DNA of 64,000 nt from Daphnia pulex. Its lineage: Eukaryota > Arthropoda > Branchiopoda > Diplostraca > Daphniidae. The first letter of the stretch is position 1; each line of letters begins with the position of its first letter. Of the stretch, positions 14,040 through 25,131 are shown one piece after another. Both the position numbers and the translations under genes were made by a program. The notes below the pieces were generated by a model. It was given only the letters and a program-made list of their open reading frames with translations, was not told where the DNA came from and ran no database searches. Where the stretch lies: positions 15,305,001 through 15,369,000 of the forward strand of contig NC_060026.1 in NCBI RefSeq assembly GCF_021134715.1. The letters are read 5' to 3'.

Positions 14040-17000
14040 TCACGACCGCCGATTTGAAGGAGGAAAAAAACACGCACACACACAAGGTACACTTACACAC
14101 ACACGGATAATAATGGAATTTTCAAACTCTCTGTGGGAAGATGGGTGAAGGTGAACAAACCAACAATGTTTGTTTCTCTCTAATTCTTTTTCTCACATCC
14201 GCACCGGACCGGAACTACGGCCGGATTGAATAGAAAGGAAATATAACCCCCCTACGCCACTATTTGTTGGGCTTCACTTGGGAGTAGAAAAACCGGTTTT
14301 GTGTGTGTGTGGTTCTTTAAGAAAATCTTTTTTGATGAGTTGTGAAAAAGATAAAAATGACACGGTGCGGAGTAAAGGAGAGAGAGGTCCGTTCGGATCC
14401 GCTTCACAGTGTCGACTGGCCTGCGCGTAGCCGAGTCACTTTGGCTTTACCTTGTCTTTGGTAAAAGAATTCCTTCGCCTTTTCTTGTACACATTTCCCA
14501 CCAAGTTCTTATTCTTTTCTTTTCTTTTCTTTTCCAGGTATAAAAACGGGCGAAGAAGATGGCCGCCGCCGCCGTACACATTTTGTGTGTGTTCTTCCCT
14601 CTGGCAGAATTCATGTCCCTACCCTTTTCCCTGCTCAAGTCATCGACCTATGTAATGTCTAGTATACCTTCCTTCCTTCTTCTTCTTCTTCTTCTTATTC
14701 GGTTCTTCTTCTTCTTCTCCTTTTTGCGCCGCCCGCCATTGGAGTGTGGGACCAAATTCTCCGTTGCATTTTTACCTGGTGGTGGAAGAGGTAGGGAAGG
14801 AAGTTGTTTTTTTTTTTTCTTCTAGGAGCATTCAATAATTTGAATAGCTCCTATATAGCTAAGGCCATTTGGCTTGGAGATGAGATGGTAGAACACACAC
14901 ACCGAAATATAGACAATCACACGGTCTATGCGATATATCTATGAGCTCGCACAATGTGTATGTACCGGTGTATCTACTTCCCGGCTGGGTTACTCCCGAC
15001 AAACAATTACCGAATCTGGGTGACGGTTTATTTGGCTAACAATTGGGTGCCGTTGTTGTTGTTGTTGTTGTTGGCTGTTGGCTGTCCCATTTGCTATTAT
15101 TCAGATGACATAATACGATGAGCAGACCTTTTTTTTGTGTGTGTGTCGTGCAGTCGTCACGAGCCGCATAAGAAAAAATTGCTCACCTGGAAATAAAGAT
15201 GAAGAAATGATTCTTTCGGGATTTGATGATAATAATGCACGTAACGTTCGCTTTGATGTTGCCTTTTAACGAGATGAGAAAACAGTTTTTCTTTTGGGGG
15301 GGGGGGGGGGGCAAACATTGTCCGGGGTGTAAATTACCCGTGAAAGTCTATAGATCTTTTTATTTTTTGTTATAAATATTTGCGTGATTGATTGGGTTAT
15401 CAAATGATTTTTTTTTTCCTTTTTTTAAAAGAACCGCGCATTTTTCTTTTGATAAGACAGAAAAGTTGCAATTTCGGGTGGATGCGGTTTTTTGGTTTTT
15501 TTATTATTATTACGTCCAATAGGAGGCCTCCACCGCGTTAACAGCAACACCTGGAGGCGAGTTCCATACTTGAATTTAAACATCTCTCAGAAGGAGCTGG
15601 CGCCCCACCCACCCACCAACTGGTCAGCTTATACACTTCTATAACCAAAATAAGAAAAATGTTTCATATGTTTTTAATTCCTTCTCGTTTGGGTTAGGTG
15701 ACGTCTGGCTAATTTCCGCCCAATTTTCATTGCCCAGCCAAACTCCTTCCCATTTTCCATACAATACCCAAGTTAATAACGTTCTTTTTATTATTTTTAT
15801 TTCGCCTTGGGTGCGGTATTTTTTCGGTCGGCAGTCACGGGAAGTGGCAATAATCCAGAAGGAAAGGGAGAATTATTCCCTTTTAATATTTCTTTTTTAT
15901 AATATCACGATCATCAGAATGTTTTTACAAGGCGCGATCCATCATTAGAGTGACGTAAGGACTTGGGCGAGCTGCTGAACTGTGGTGGTGCGTGAAGAAA
16001 AGATGGGAGCGGCCCCACGTAATAATCACGAATTTTTTTCAATTCTCCCGGCACCGGTGTGTAATGTTTGTTTGACCATCAAAAGTCTCACACACACGTT
16101 GAATGGGAAAAACGTAAAAAAAAAAGAAAAAGAAAATTTCATGGTCAAATGGCCACACTGAAAAAAAAGTTGTTGATTTTCTTCTCAAACAAATTCACTT
16201 TTTTACACACGTAATTTTGTTTTGGTGATTTTTGTTTTTCTCTACCTCCCAGCCATCGTATTAGATATAGTGGGAAGAAAAGTGATGATTTTAACGGACA
16301 GTCTCTTCTTCAAACTGTCGGGAAAATTTTTCATCGGTTAAAAAAATTTTAAAAAGTGTTCCGTCATGCGGATCATTCCGCGCGGATGAGGAAATATATA
16401 TCTATGATCTGTACACAACATCCAACGGTTATTTCCGTCGGTATTTTTTTTTTTCGCGACTCGGATTAGCCAAGTTCAACCACCCGAGATGGAGGAGGAG
16501 GGCATCACAGTAATGTTGTTGTTGTTGCGGACATCTTAAGAGCACAATGAGACGATAGGAATTGGACGCCAAAGAAGTAGGACGACACGGAAACTGGAGT
16601 TGGTTGAAGAGAAGATTTACCTGCTGCTGTGCTGCTGGGAGGTTTTAAAAACGTAACAACAGTCATTCACGTGTACACATAGGCAGTGGGTAGTATATCT
16701 AACTGTCAGTTGCGAGGGGAGCCAAATGGGATGGATCAGCAGAGCACGTCGGATAACCGACATATTTCATCTTTTTGATGTTGTTGCACACGCCACGGTA
16801 TATATAGGAAAAATGCCGGCCGGATAGCGGTCGGCAGATGAGCTCAGTATCGTACCTCATCACATTGCGGTGGAAGATTCACCTCATTATACACAAGCGC
16901 CGTACCCTACATATGGTTAGCCATAATATTATTATTAGCAGGGCTGCTGAGATGCAGCGAAATCTTTTTTGATTGATCGCTGAGCGCGCTGGTTGCTCAC

Positions 17001-17766
17001 GAGATTATTTCGTCTTTTTTAAAATCAGCCCGCGCTCCGTTTCTCATCGTCGGTTGAATTTCACGTGAACCGCAAAGTCGTTGCAGCGCGGAGAAATTTG
17101 TTTTGGGGAATTTTTGCAAGTTTAGGCGCATAAAAATCTTTCACAAAATCATTTGAACTATTTTGCTTTGTCATTGGTAAATGGGACTGAAAAATAAAAA
17201 GAGAAAAACGGAAAATTCTTATCTCATTGTGTCGGGGGGTAATATTTCATTTTGTTTTTGAAGGGAGAATGAGAGAGAGGAACCCTAACCTACATGTTCT
17301 GTTTTTACCCAACAATACAATTGTGGGAGGAGGAGGAGGAGGGCAGAGACCGTGATGACATGACAGGTGGATTTCATTTTTAGTTTATTTTTTTATTTTT
17401 TTTCCAAATTTATTTCTTTTTTTTTATGACCACCCACCCACTTATTCCAAGGAGGGAGGAAAGTCGCTAGGAGAGAGAATTATGTTTGTTTAATTGCTGT
17501 AATTTTAGAAATTCCTTCTTCAACCGACTAGAAACTCGCTGAACCCGATCATTCAGTTATTCAGTTATACCCCATTCACGCAAATGTCGTATCAACAAGG
17601 CAACTACGGGAGAGATTAATTGAGTTATAAGCCACCTAGCGGTGGAAATTGAAACTGGGGTGACGTCGGTAAAAATACAGCAGACGCTTTTTGCAAAGAT
17701 TCCGCCAGTCATTTGTGGCTTTCAAGTTTACCAAGTTTAACACGTTTGCAATCCGTGGTCAAGAAA
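14040..17766. other. Repeat-rich spacer / putative promoter region
   Basis: No gene supported. It holds simple repeats: TTC runs near 14678-14720, GTT runs near 15050-15075, a G16 tract at 15296-15311, GGA runs near 17330-17345. Divergent promoters for the minus-strand gene and for PSMG2 probably lie at the two ends; a GCCACCTAGCGGTGG box at about 17632-17646 precedes PSMG2. Confidence 0.4.
15296..15311. repeat. G16 homopolymer
   Basis: Sixteen consecutive G residues, an obvious hypermutable tract and a possible assembly length error. Confidence 0.9.
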
Positions 17767-19625
17767 ATGTTTGTCTTTCTGAAGAATAAATCACTGGAAT
17801 GGTCTTCACTTCAAGATTACACCTTCATATTGGTAATTTCGTGCAAGGTGGATTGATTAAAGGCAGATCTCGAACTCGGCCGAAAAATTCGAACAGGGGA
17901 ATTGCGTATTGGAAAGACGAGTGATTCATGTCAAAGCAGTTACGACATTGACTTAAATTTTTAGTGGGTAAATTGCATTCAGGGAACAACAATGTTATTT
18001 TCTTAATCGATAGACTTGAATAACTGGAAAGAATTATTATTTTTGAAGTAAAAATCGAGTTTGAAAAAAGGAGCCACCTGGCGGCCATTATTAGAATTGT
18101 GATAAGAGAACTGTCAAAAGTACAACTTAACTCAATTTCACTAAATGCGTAAAGTAAACTAAAATTTCCGCATACAAACTTGCTAGTCAAACGTAGTGAA
18201 TGATTCGTGAAAAATTATTCCTTTCAAACCCGTCACCCAAATGACATGCTCCAAAAGTGCTAGTCTCTCAGCTGGGTATGTGGCGCGTACCTGTAATCCT
18301 GCTTCTGGGAGGCTTGGTGTAGTGGATGGCTTGAGGCTGGGAGTCCTGCTGGATCGTCGCTTGCGTTGAACAGGTGTCCGCACTAAGCTTGGCATCAACA
18401 TGGATCGGTTGGAGTAATCCGGCAGATCCAGGTTATCTAAGGAGGAGCGAATCGGGCCAGGAGGGAAACCGAGCAGCCAAAAGTTCCCGTGTCGGGCAGT
18501 AGTGGGATCGCGCCCGTGAGTAGGCGCCTTTCAGTAGCCCAGCCAATAAAGTCACACCTACATCTTTTTTCGTCTTTTTTCTAATTGAATTTCATAGTTT
18601 GAGTATTTTTTGGATTTTATTGCATCATTAAATTGGTTTTCTGATTTTTCAGCCGGCCGTTTCAGTCGGCAACATCGGCCAGCTCTCGGTGGACTTGCTC
18701 ATCAGCTCCCTGCACTGTGACAAGCTAGCCAAATTGGATCACCCCGTATTCGTACCCGTAGTTGGCAGTGATCCTTATGATGAAATACGGGAACAAGGCC
18801 TCATGACAGCAGCAGAATGTAATTTAATTGATATTAAATTTTTGACTGAATGGCATCTAATTTTCGCTAAAATTTCAGTATACATCAGCAAAGAAAAGAA
18901 ACTGGTTATTCTACAGATTCGTGGTCTTTTGATTAAGGTAACTCATTGAAATTATTATTAATGTAAAGGTTTTAACCAGCTAATTCATTTATTACTCCCA
19001 AAAGGAATTTTGTGCCGATTTCTTGTCCCAGTTAGTGGACTGGATCAAGAAATGCGCTTTTGTCAAGACTATTCTGCTGTCCAGCCTCCACAACTACGAA
19101 CGAGTTGATTCCCAACTCACCGGATCTCCATTCCGCTACACTGTGACTTCAGCTGTCAACTCGTCTATTGAAAACGAATTAAAGTAAATTGCGGAGAGAT
19201 AAAATCAAGATCAATAATTGTATTCTAAAAGTATTGATTGAACTATAGGACTCTGCAGTGGCCTGCCCTGGAGACCCGACGTTCGGTTTGGAAGGAAGGC
19301 AATGAAGATATCCTTTTCTTCCCCGGTGGAGGATATACTAGTCTTCTGAATAAATTATGGTAGACGTGTTTATTCAATCCGTTTCGATTACGTTTTATAA
19401 CTGAAGTTTTCCCTTTTATTCTGCAGTGGCGAAATGAATGTCCCTCTGGTAACTCTTCTTATATTTTGCGCCGAGGGTGACAATATACCGGGAGTTTTGC
19501 TGGTGACGGGTCATTTCAACCGGTGGCTAAACTTCGTACCAATGGCCAATGATGCCCCGGGCTGGAAATTCCCAGCGTCTTGGAAATTATTCTTTGGTGC
19601 ACCAGCTCCCATGACCATGTATTGA
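17767..19625 (+). CDS. PSMG2: Proteasome assembly chaperone 2 (PAC2)
   Basis: Pairs with PSMG1 to chaperone assembly of the 20S proteasome alpha ring. Six exons: 17767-17832, 18653-18818, 18879-18937, 19005-19183, 19249-19359, 19427-19625; phases agree and give 259 residues against 264 in human. The first exon MFVFLKNKSLEWSSLQDYTFIL joins PAVSVGNIGQLSVDLLISSL, the family's N-terminal signature (human MPAVSVGNVGQLAMDLIIST). Later landmarks are LVILQIRGLLIK, the ILLSSLHNYERVDSQL stretch, FFPGGG, FCAEGDNIP and the C-terminal PASWKLFFGAPAP, all matching family positions. The short first exon was chosen because MFV and phase fit the human start. Intron 1 (820 bp) contains the SRP RNA gene on the same strand. 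Confidence 0.93.
18271..18566 (+). ncRNA. RN7SL: Signal recognition particle RNA (7SL)
   Basis: RNA scaffold of the SRP, which targets secretory ribosomes to the ER. The 5' Alu domain begins GCTGGGTATGTGGCGCGTAC and includes the conserved TGTAATC bound by SRP9/14. The S domain carries GGTGTCCGCACTAAG and GGCATCAACATGG (helix 6), then GGTTATCTAAGGAGGAGCG, the helix 8 core GGAAACCGAGCAGC, and AGTAGTGGGATCGCGCC, all matching human 7SL nearly base for base. Length is about 296 nt, the normal size, and an oligo-T pol III terminator follows at 18564-18570. The complete length, intact core and terminator argue for a functional gene rather than a retrocopy. It lies inside PSMG2 intron 1. Confidence 0.93.
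18564..18570 (+). terminator. Pol III oligo-T terminator of SRP RNA
   Basis: T-run directly after the 3' end of the SRP RNA, as expected for RNA polymerase III. Confidence 0.8.
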
Positions 19626-20414
19626 TTGATCAAAAAAAAATAATGATTGGCAAAGGAAAAGATAATAAAATCGAGTGATTGGTGAATTTCAATTAATTTA
19701 ATCTTTTGGTTATTCGACGTGCTTGTTATGGAGCTGTTAGTCCAACCCCCAGGTCTCGTAACTGTCAGTTATACGTTAATAATAATAAAAAAAGGTACAG
19801 AGAAAGTGTTATGGAATTGCGATGCGGACGTTGGTTGGTGGGCGATTGCGTCATTGACTTATTGTGATGATCTTTTCCTTCAATTCTGCAGAAAGGAAAG
19901 AACGGCTGTTAAAGATAAGACATACGAGTTTCACGACTAGTTTGAGATTATAGCCTGTACCTTTAGAACGGACAAAAATCTTATAATTCAAACATGCATT
20001 TAGATTCCATTCATACTGCCGTGCAGAAATAAATATTATGTTATTGTGCCATTTACTTAAATATGAAAGGTCGCAAATGTATAGAACATAGGTTAAAAAC
20101 CTGCGGAAGCCAATCGGACGAGGCGGAATCCGGCGGAACCGCGGAATCGATATCGGCCAAATAAGTCTCAGAATTTTTTTGCGCCAATAATTGATTTAAA
20201 GCTTGTCATGTGATAGAGTTCGAGTTTCATTTACTGATGGCAATCAACCAATCAGCGGTAAATTATATTTTAACAAATTTTTATTAAAAAATTAAATGTA
20301 ATTTAAGCAAGATTTTGAAAATTTGCCACCGCTGTAAATGATATGGGGTTGGGGTGGGATTGTGGGAAGGGTAGAAATAGAATTTTCTTCTGCTCAGAAA
20401 ATTTTTTTATGATC
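19626..20414. other. PSMG2 3' UTR and spacer
   Basis: AATAAA-like signal near 19660-19670. The rest is AT-rich spacer leading to the promoter of the snoRNA host gene. No other feature seen. Confidence 0.5.
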
Positions 20415-20745
20415 CATTCTCACTCTCACTGCCTTCTGCCTTGGTAAGTAGTTTATTTGGTCAAATTTAAATTTATGTTCAAAAATATTTCTGGTATTTG
20501 GCTTTGTTTCATAATATTGGTTATTACATTCAAATTTTGTTTTATCTACATTAAATTCTATGTGATAAAATTTACGGTAAATTTACCTTCTGGTTCTACA
20601 GATTTTTGAGAAAACAGCGTGGTCGCGTGGTTGGTGTCGTAAATTTGAAATGTATCCAAAAAATCTACAAAATGATTTGTCTACATGCATTTTCTACTCT
20701 TAAAATGTAGGTGAAAATTTTAAAGTTGGCTATATTATATACTAG

Positions 20746-20823
20746 TATTCGTGATGATAAAATTTAATCTTAATGCTAGTGAAGACATTTTGCATTATAG
20801 TCTTTCGCTCCTATCTGATGATC
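20746..20823 (+). ncRNA. SNORD80: Box C/D snoRNA, SNORD80-like (intron 1)
   Basis: Box C GTGATGA at 20751-20757 and box D CTGA at 20815-20818. The guide directly before box D is AGTCTTTCGCTCCTAT, complementary to the conserved 28S segment ATAGG(A/G)GCGAAAGACT, and is the same guide-plus-D-box string as I recall for human SNORD80. The CTAG-containing flanks can form a short terminal stem. It should direct 2'-O-methylation of 28S rRNA. Confidence 0.85.
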
Positions 20824-20994
20824 AGTTCTAGCTTTGTGTTACAATCATTGGCCTATTTCCCATTTTAATATATTTTAAATTTGTTTCAGGTCGTGATTGC
20901 ACACCTCTATCACCTATCACTGTTTACCCACTGTGTAGAGCCATGGTACCGATTTGGAGGTGAGTTGGGTTGAACACCCCTTTTTTGTGTCCAA

Positions 20995-21061
20995 CCATAA
21001 TGATTTAAAATATATCCTGAAATATCATGGAGGAATCATGTATTAGCTCTAAATGAAATTT
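20995..21061 (+). ncRNA. SNORD44: Box C/D snoRNA, SNORD44-like (intron 2)
   Basis: The antisense element CATGTATTAGCTCTAA at about 21037-21052 is complementary to 18S UUAGAGCUAAUACAUG, in the same register as human U44. Box C is a weak ATGATTT (around 21000) and box D reads ATGA at 21053 instead of CTGA. An internal CTGA at about 21017 would be D'. The guide is convincing; the boxes are degenerate, so activity is less certain. Confidence 0.6.
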
Positions 21062-21215
21062 TTAATTTGTAACTATCACTGTTTGCAAATGAAATCATGT
21101 TAATGAAGTTTTCCTCGCAGATATCCTCTTGCTGTAACTTGGTTGCAGCCCTGATTGCAGTCTTTTTTTATCTGCAATTTAGGTAATGTTGGTTCTAAAA
21201 TTGGTGTGCCGTGGG

Positions 21216-21284
21216 GTTTTATGATGATTCACTAGCATAGGTCATCTGATGTTGAGGAAGATAAATTTTGCAAATCTGAAATGG
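21216..21284 (+). ncRNA. Box C/D snoRNA (intron 3), target unknown
   Basis: Box C ATGATGA at 21221-21227, D' CTGA at 21246-21249, a C'-like GTTGAGG, and box D CTGA at 21276-21279. Size and spacing are canonical. I could not match either guide (CTAGCATAGGTCAT or AATTTTGCAAAT) to rRNA from memory. Confidence 0.65.
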
Positions 21285-21465
21285 CTTCAAGAATTATCAT
21301 TATGTTTTAGTTTTCCTTAATTTAATAATTTTTCAATTTTCTGTAGGTATTGAGGCTTGTTACTCCAGGGCTTTGACCTCGATTTCGTATTTGAGCAAGT
21401 TAAGGATTACTCCCATGTGATGCATCATAATTAATGGTAAATATTCCATAATAAATTTACTTATG

Positions 21466-21560
21466 ATTGTATGACGACAAAATAGACCACCAATCGTTAT
21501 CTGATGCTTAAATATTGATATAAAATACTTGTATAATTGTTCACTTATTAATGAAGGACA
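21466..21560 (+). ncRNA. Possible box C/D snoRNA (intron 4)
   Basis: ATGACGA at 21471-21477 could be box C and CTGA at 21501-21504 D', followed by TTGATAT as C'. No clear box D follows, so the 3' end is uncertain. Kept because all neighbouring introns carry a snoRNA. Confidence 0.3.
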
Positions 21561-21658
21561 ATTTCTTCAGCAGGTTGATGTAACTATGGTACTACACACT
21601 ACTCGAGCTCCAGTCTGGAAAGTAAGTAATTTGATTCCGTTTCCTTAGGTGTTTCGGT

Positions 21659-21731
21659 TTAAAATGATGTTCATTCGTGCGTGTCATCTGATATCTTGAT
21701 GCATAAGACATCTTGTCATTTACTGATTACG
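21659..21731 (+). ncRNA. Box C/D snoRNA (intron 5), 28S target predicted
   Basis: Box C ATGATGT at 21664-21670, D' CTGA at 21688-21691, C' TTGATGC at 21696-21702, box D CTGA at 21723-21726. The D' guide CATTCGTGCGTGTCA pairs, with two G-U wobbles, with the conserved 28S domain IV segment UGACGCGCAUGAAUG. All four boxes are well formed. Confidence 0.75.
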
Positions 21732-21886
21732 TTTTTAATGAGTTATAAGTCTTTTATTAAACTGGTATGATAAAAAATTATCATTCTTTGTTTTCAGGTG
21801 GTATCTGTAAGCTGCGTTACGTCGAAAGTTCAGGGTTCCCAACTTGGAAAGGTATAACCAGTGTTGTCATCTTATTGCTTTGTTAT

Positions 21887-21993
21887 ACTCCATGATGTCA
21901 ACTCGATTGCACTAGGCTGGATAAATTAGTTTGATACTGTTCTAGTATTTTACTTTCTTACCTCTGATGTTCTGTCATAGTTACTCTGAGACG
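21887..21993 (+). ncRNA. Box C/D snoRNA (intron 6), 28S target predicted
   Basis: Box C ATGATGT at 21892-21898 and box D CTGA at 21985-21988. The guide GTCATAGTTACT before box D is complementary to conserved 28S AGUAACUAUGAC. An earlier CTGA at 21963-21966 may be D' or the true D. The length of about 105 nt is long for the class. Confidence 0.65.
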
Positions 21994-22150
21994 TTACAAA
22001 ATATGCCATGTAAGTGTTTTACTTGATTGCCACGTCTAATTAGTTTTTCCTTAATTTCAGATGTGGTGTCTAACCGACTACTTGAAAAATGTGACTGAAA
22101 CTTCATGTTGGATGTATAATTGGTAATAAAATTGCGTTGCATAAAAAATA

Positions 22151-23150
22151 ATGACTAATTATTGGTAAGGGTAATAGCTTTGAACGAAGTATTTAATTGA
22201 CGTGAATATGGGGTGGTTTTTAAATTATTCAGCGTTTATGGATGGCAATCGTGGGGTTCTTGTAAAGTTAAAAAAAAAGGTTATTTAAATAACACAATCA
22301 AATGTGTCCGCGGAAATCCGCAACATTTTAGTCTGGGCAATAATTGCAACATTCCATACAAATTATTTGACTTGAATAGGAAAATGAAAACCGATTTTAG
22401 AACGTCGTGATCCAAAGTATTGATAGGTAGGTTCGTAAGAAAAGTTATGACTGCCAATTACACTCGTACAAAGTCCAAAAATATCCAAACGTTTTTATGA
22501 CGGAGAAATGTCTTTTGAAAACAATAGTAATTGCCACTACATAGGCCGGTAAATCTGGAATGCGTGGCGAAAATTGGAACAAACGTTTTCTCTTTCTCCG
22601 TCGAACGAATAGTGAAATTTTCTCTTATAGTGATTAATGTAACCATCAATTTTTTTCGAGGGTGGGTTTGAAATCCTAGACTGGTGAGAGTGGCAGGTAC
22701 AATAATGTATTATCCGACTAAATACGCCGTGAGTAATTGATGATTTTGGCCAAAGTTCCTCTACGGTAAAATCGAATCATTCCATTAAATTTGAATTTTA
22801 GGGTTGGTGTTTAGGTAGGAAATGTGACACATTCTAAATTTTCCTATGTGTGTAAAAAGTGAAATTTCTAAACATAAATTGTTTTATTCCATTCAAAGAA
22901 TCGCAGTCTAAAAAGACGTGACCGAAATCTTTGCAATTGCCCTAGTGTTATCATTTGCAACAGCCGTCATACTCCAAGCTCTTTCTCCTACAATGCCTTG
23001 TGGCTTTTATGGCGATGAAAACGGGAGTCTAGCAACAACTGTGATTGTATAGGCCTGCGTGATTTGATACTAGGAAGGTAAAACTGGAAAGAGAAAGATG
23101 AAAGGAAATAAAGTAATTTACCAGACTGAATTGTTCTAATACTAATGTGT
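22151..23150. other. Spacer
   Basis: AT-rich sequence between the snoRNA host and the first Leu/Lys-rich gene. No coding or RNA feature recognised. Confidence 0.4.
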
Positions 23151-23153
23151 GAT

Positions 23154-23208
23154 CATTTCTCTTTGATAGTGTCCGGAAGGTGAGAAAGAAGACAAGTGAA
23201 ACGCGACA
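23154..23208 (+). promoter_or_regulatory. Conserved upstream element, copy A
   Basis: Contains TTTCTCTTTGATAGTGTC and CAAGTGAAACGCGACA, shared by all four Leu/Lys-rich paralogues. CTTTGAT starts at 23161, exactly 200 bp before TATAAAA at 23361. Confidence 0.7.
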
Positions 23209-23602
23209 TTTGACTCTCTACGCTTTGTGTGTCAACTTGCAATTGAACACGTAGAAAGTGGGAAGAGGTTAAACGAAACAAAACGACGATGAAAGGCAAT
23301 AAAAATCTGCGGGAGAAAGATCGGTAATCAATGTAAAATTGAACGCAGCTGGAGATTTCCTATAAAATGTGACGGATGGAGGAGGAAGGACATCACTTGC
23401 AGTCATTGCTTCATCAGTTGAAGTATCTCAATCACATCTGCTCGCTTCTGTTTTAACTTCAAGGCTCAGCGTTTTTTTTTCCAACAGTTACTCAAATTTT
23501 GGGTCCCGAATTTCGAACACTAAAAAGGTATGAATTTAAAGTTAAATAGTTCTTTCAAATGAGCTAAAATTTGATGTATTGTCTGTTTGCAGATCAAGGA
23601 AA

Positions 23603-25131
23603 ATGCGTTTCACTCTGTCGATTCTTATGCTGATCTGCTTGGTATCAGCCGTACATTTTCAGCCGAGCAGCAGTAGCAACACTCGGACATCCGGTTTCAA
23701 ATTGAAAAATCTTTTTGATGGACATCACGGCAAACATTTTGGCGGAACAGACGTCATATCTTCAAGGAAATTTGGTCTGGGCATCAAAGCTGTTCTCCTC
23801 AAGCCGCTCCTTCTGGTGGCCCTAGCGAAAATCAAGCTCGCTCTTCTATTTGGCAAACCTTTGGTCTTGTTGACCCTTAAAAAGCTTTTACTTGACGTCG
23901 TTCTTGGCAAACTGTTGCTCAAGATTCCTCTGATTCTGCTCGGCGGCAAAGCTTTGATAGCCAAGGTGCTGGCCCTTAAGTTTGCGTTGATCGCCAAAGG
24001 ATTGATCGGCTTGAAAGCCCCGCTCGTCCTGCTCTTCCTCGGTGGTTTCCTGAAAGGCGCTCTAAAAGGAACAGGTTTGGGATTGGCGATTGCCGGAGGT
24101 TTGCTGAAGCTGAATGACCATGGTTCCAGCGCTGAAGATGAATACGACGAACACTACTACGCCCTTCCAGCACCTCCTCCTCCTTCATACGGCGCTCCTT
24201 CCTATTACAGCGCACCTGCTTCCTATTACAGCGCACCTGCTTCCTATTCCAGCGCTCCCGCTCCTGTTTACTCATCACCCGATCCATTGTACTCGCAAAG
24301 TTATGATGCAGTTATTTCAGAATATTCCGGAGTGGGCGGAGGCTACGATATTGGCCGCAAGAAGCGCAATGCTGGAAGACGAAATGATGAAGATGACAGC
24401 GAAGAAGAAGTGGAAGACAGTGAGGAAGACTTAACCGACGAATCACCCGAGGATCTTAAACTGGAATTTGAAGCAGCTCGCACCAATGCCAACGCTTATC
24501 TCTACATGGCTGCCCAATTTGACGAACAATCTTGCGGTCGCCGATTGATGTGTGAAGTCTACCAGAAACCCCAAGGAAGTCGCACCGATGACGAGCTTAT
24601 TTTACAAGACATTTTCGGGTAATTGATTTTGATTCAAATAGTTCAATCAGAAAATGTGATTTTATTCTTTAACTTATTCACAGTTATCCACTGGCCCCAT
24701 TGAGTGAAGAAGACCAAGGTACCCCGAAGGAAATGTATTACAGAGCTGCTCAACTTGGTACCTCCCACCAAGGCCGTCCCAACAGTCAGATCTGCGCCCG
24801 TGTTTATGCAACTTGCCCTCACAATGCCGAGCAGCTGATCCACTTCTTCGTCAGCGAGGATGTCGAAACCAATGAAATTGATTCGGATAACCGCCCAGTT
24901 TCTCATCTGCAGCCTCCCAAGCAATCCGCCGCCCGTCTTCCCTTCTACCATCCTCGCCAACCCAACATTTCACCTGCCCAACAATGGAAGCCGGCTGTTG
25001 TCAGGCCTGCTGTTAGTAAACCACAACCCCAAACAACTAAGCCGACCCAAGAGCAAGTTAGGCGACCAACAGTTGCTGTAACTCCGGTTGCACCTCTGCG
25101 CAAAAGATTTATCACGGCACCAGCTGCCTAA
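23603..25131 (+). CDS. Secreted Leu/Lys-rich protein, paralogue A
   Basis: Two coding exons, 23603-24618 and 24684-25131, phase 2 junction, 487 residues; a 5' UTR intron ends just before the ATG, and TATAAAA lies at 23361. Order: signal peptide (MRFTLSILMLICLVSAVHF); a strikingly Leu/Lys/Gly-rich hydrophobic block of about 110 residues (e.g. KIPLILLGGKALIAKVLALK); a Pro/Tyr/Ser-rich stretch with YYSAPAS repeats; a dibasic site GRKKRN; an acidic run; then a Cys-containing domain with AAQFDEQSCGRRLMCEVYQK and, after the intron, NSQICARVYATCPHNAEQL. The hydrophobic block recalls Osiris proteins (DUF1676), but I cannot confirm homology. The dibasic site suggests furin-type cleavage (inference). 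Function unknown. Confidence 0.88.

Larger units (their letters stand above)
20415..22150 (+). ncRNA. snoRNA host gene (GAS5/UHG-like), non-coding
   Basis: A spliced transcript whose exons have no conserved frame: exon 1 about 20415-20443 (pyrimidine-rich CTCACTCTCACTGCCTTC, 5'TOP-like), then 20890-20959, 21121-21182, 21347-21436, 21574-21621, 21798-21851 and 22061 to about 22150 with AATAAA at 22125. All introns use GT-AG. Nearly every intron holds a box C/D snoRNA, the classic layout of animal UHG genes. Introns 1 and 2 carry RNAs resembling SNORD80 and SNORD44, both residents of vertebrate GAS5. Exons are 48-90 nt and AT-rich, with stops in all frames. The host RNA itself is presumably degraded after splicing (known for GAS5; inferred here). 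Confidence 0.82.

Noticed and set aside
17825-18190. Minus-strand frame of 121 codons in PSMG2 intron 1
   Set aside because: Intronic, poor codon bias, and no family match; the C-x-x-C-F-D-x-N-H stretch looked zinc-knuckle-like but is too short to support.
18183-18401. Minus-strand frame across the SRP RNA
   Set aside because: It is the complement of a conserved structural RNA, not a protein.
23725-24434. Antisense and shifted frames within Leu/Lys-rich gene A (also in B, C, D)
   Set aside because: Shadows of a biased coding sequence; they lack splice sites and start context.
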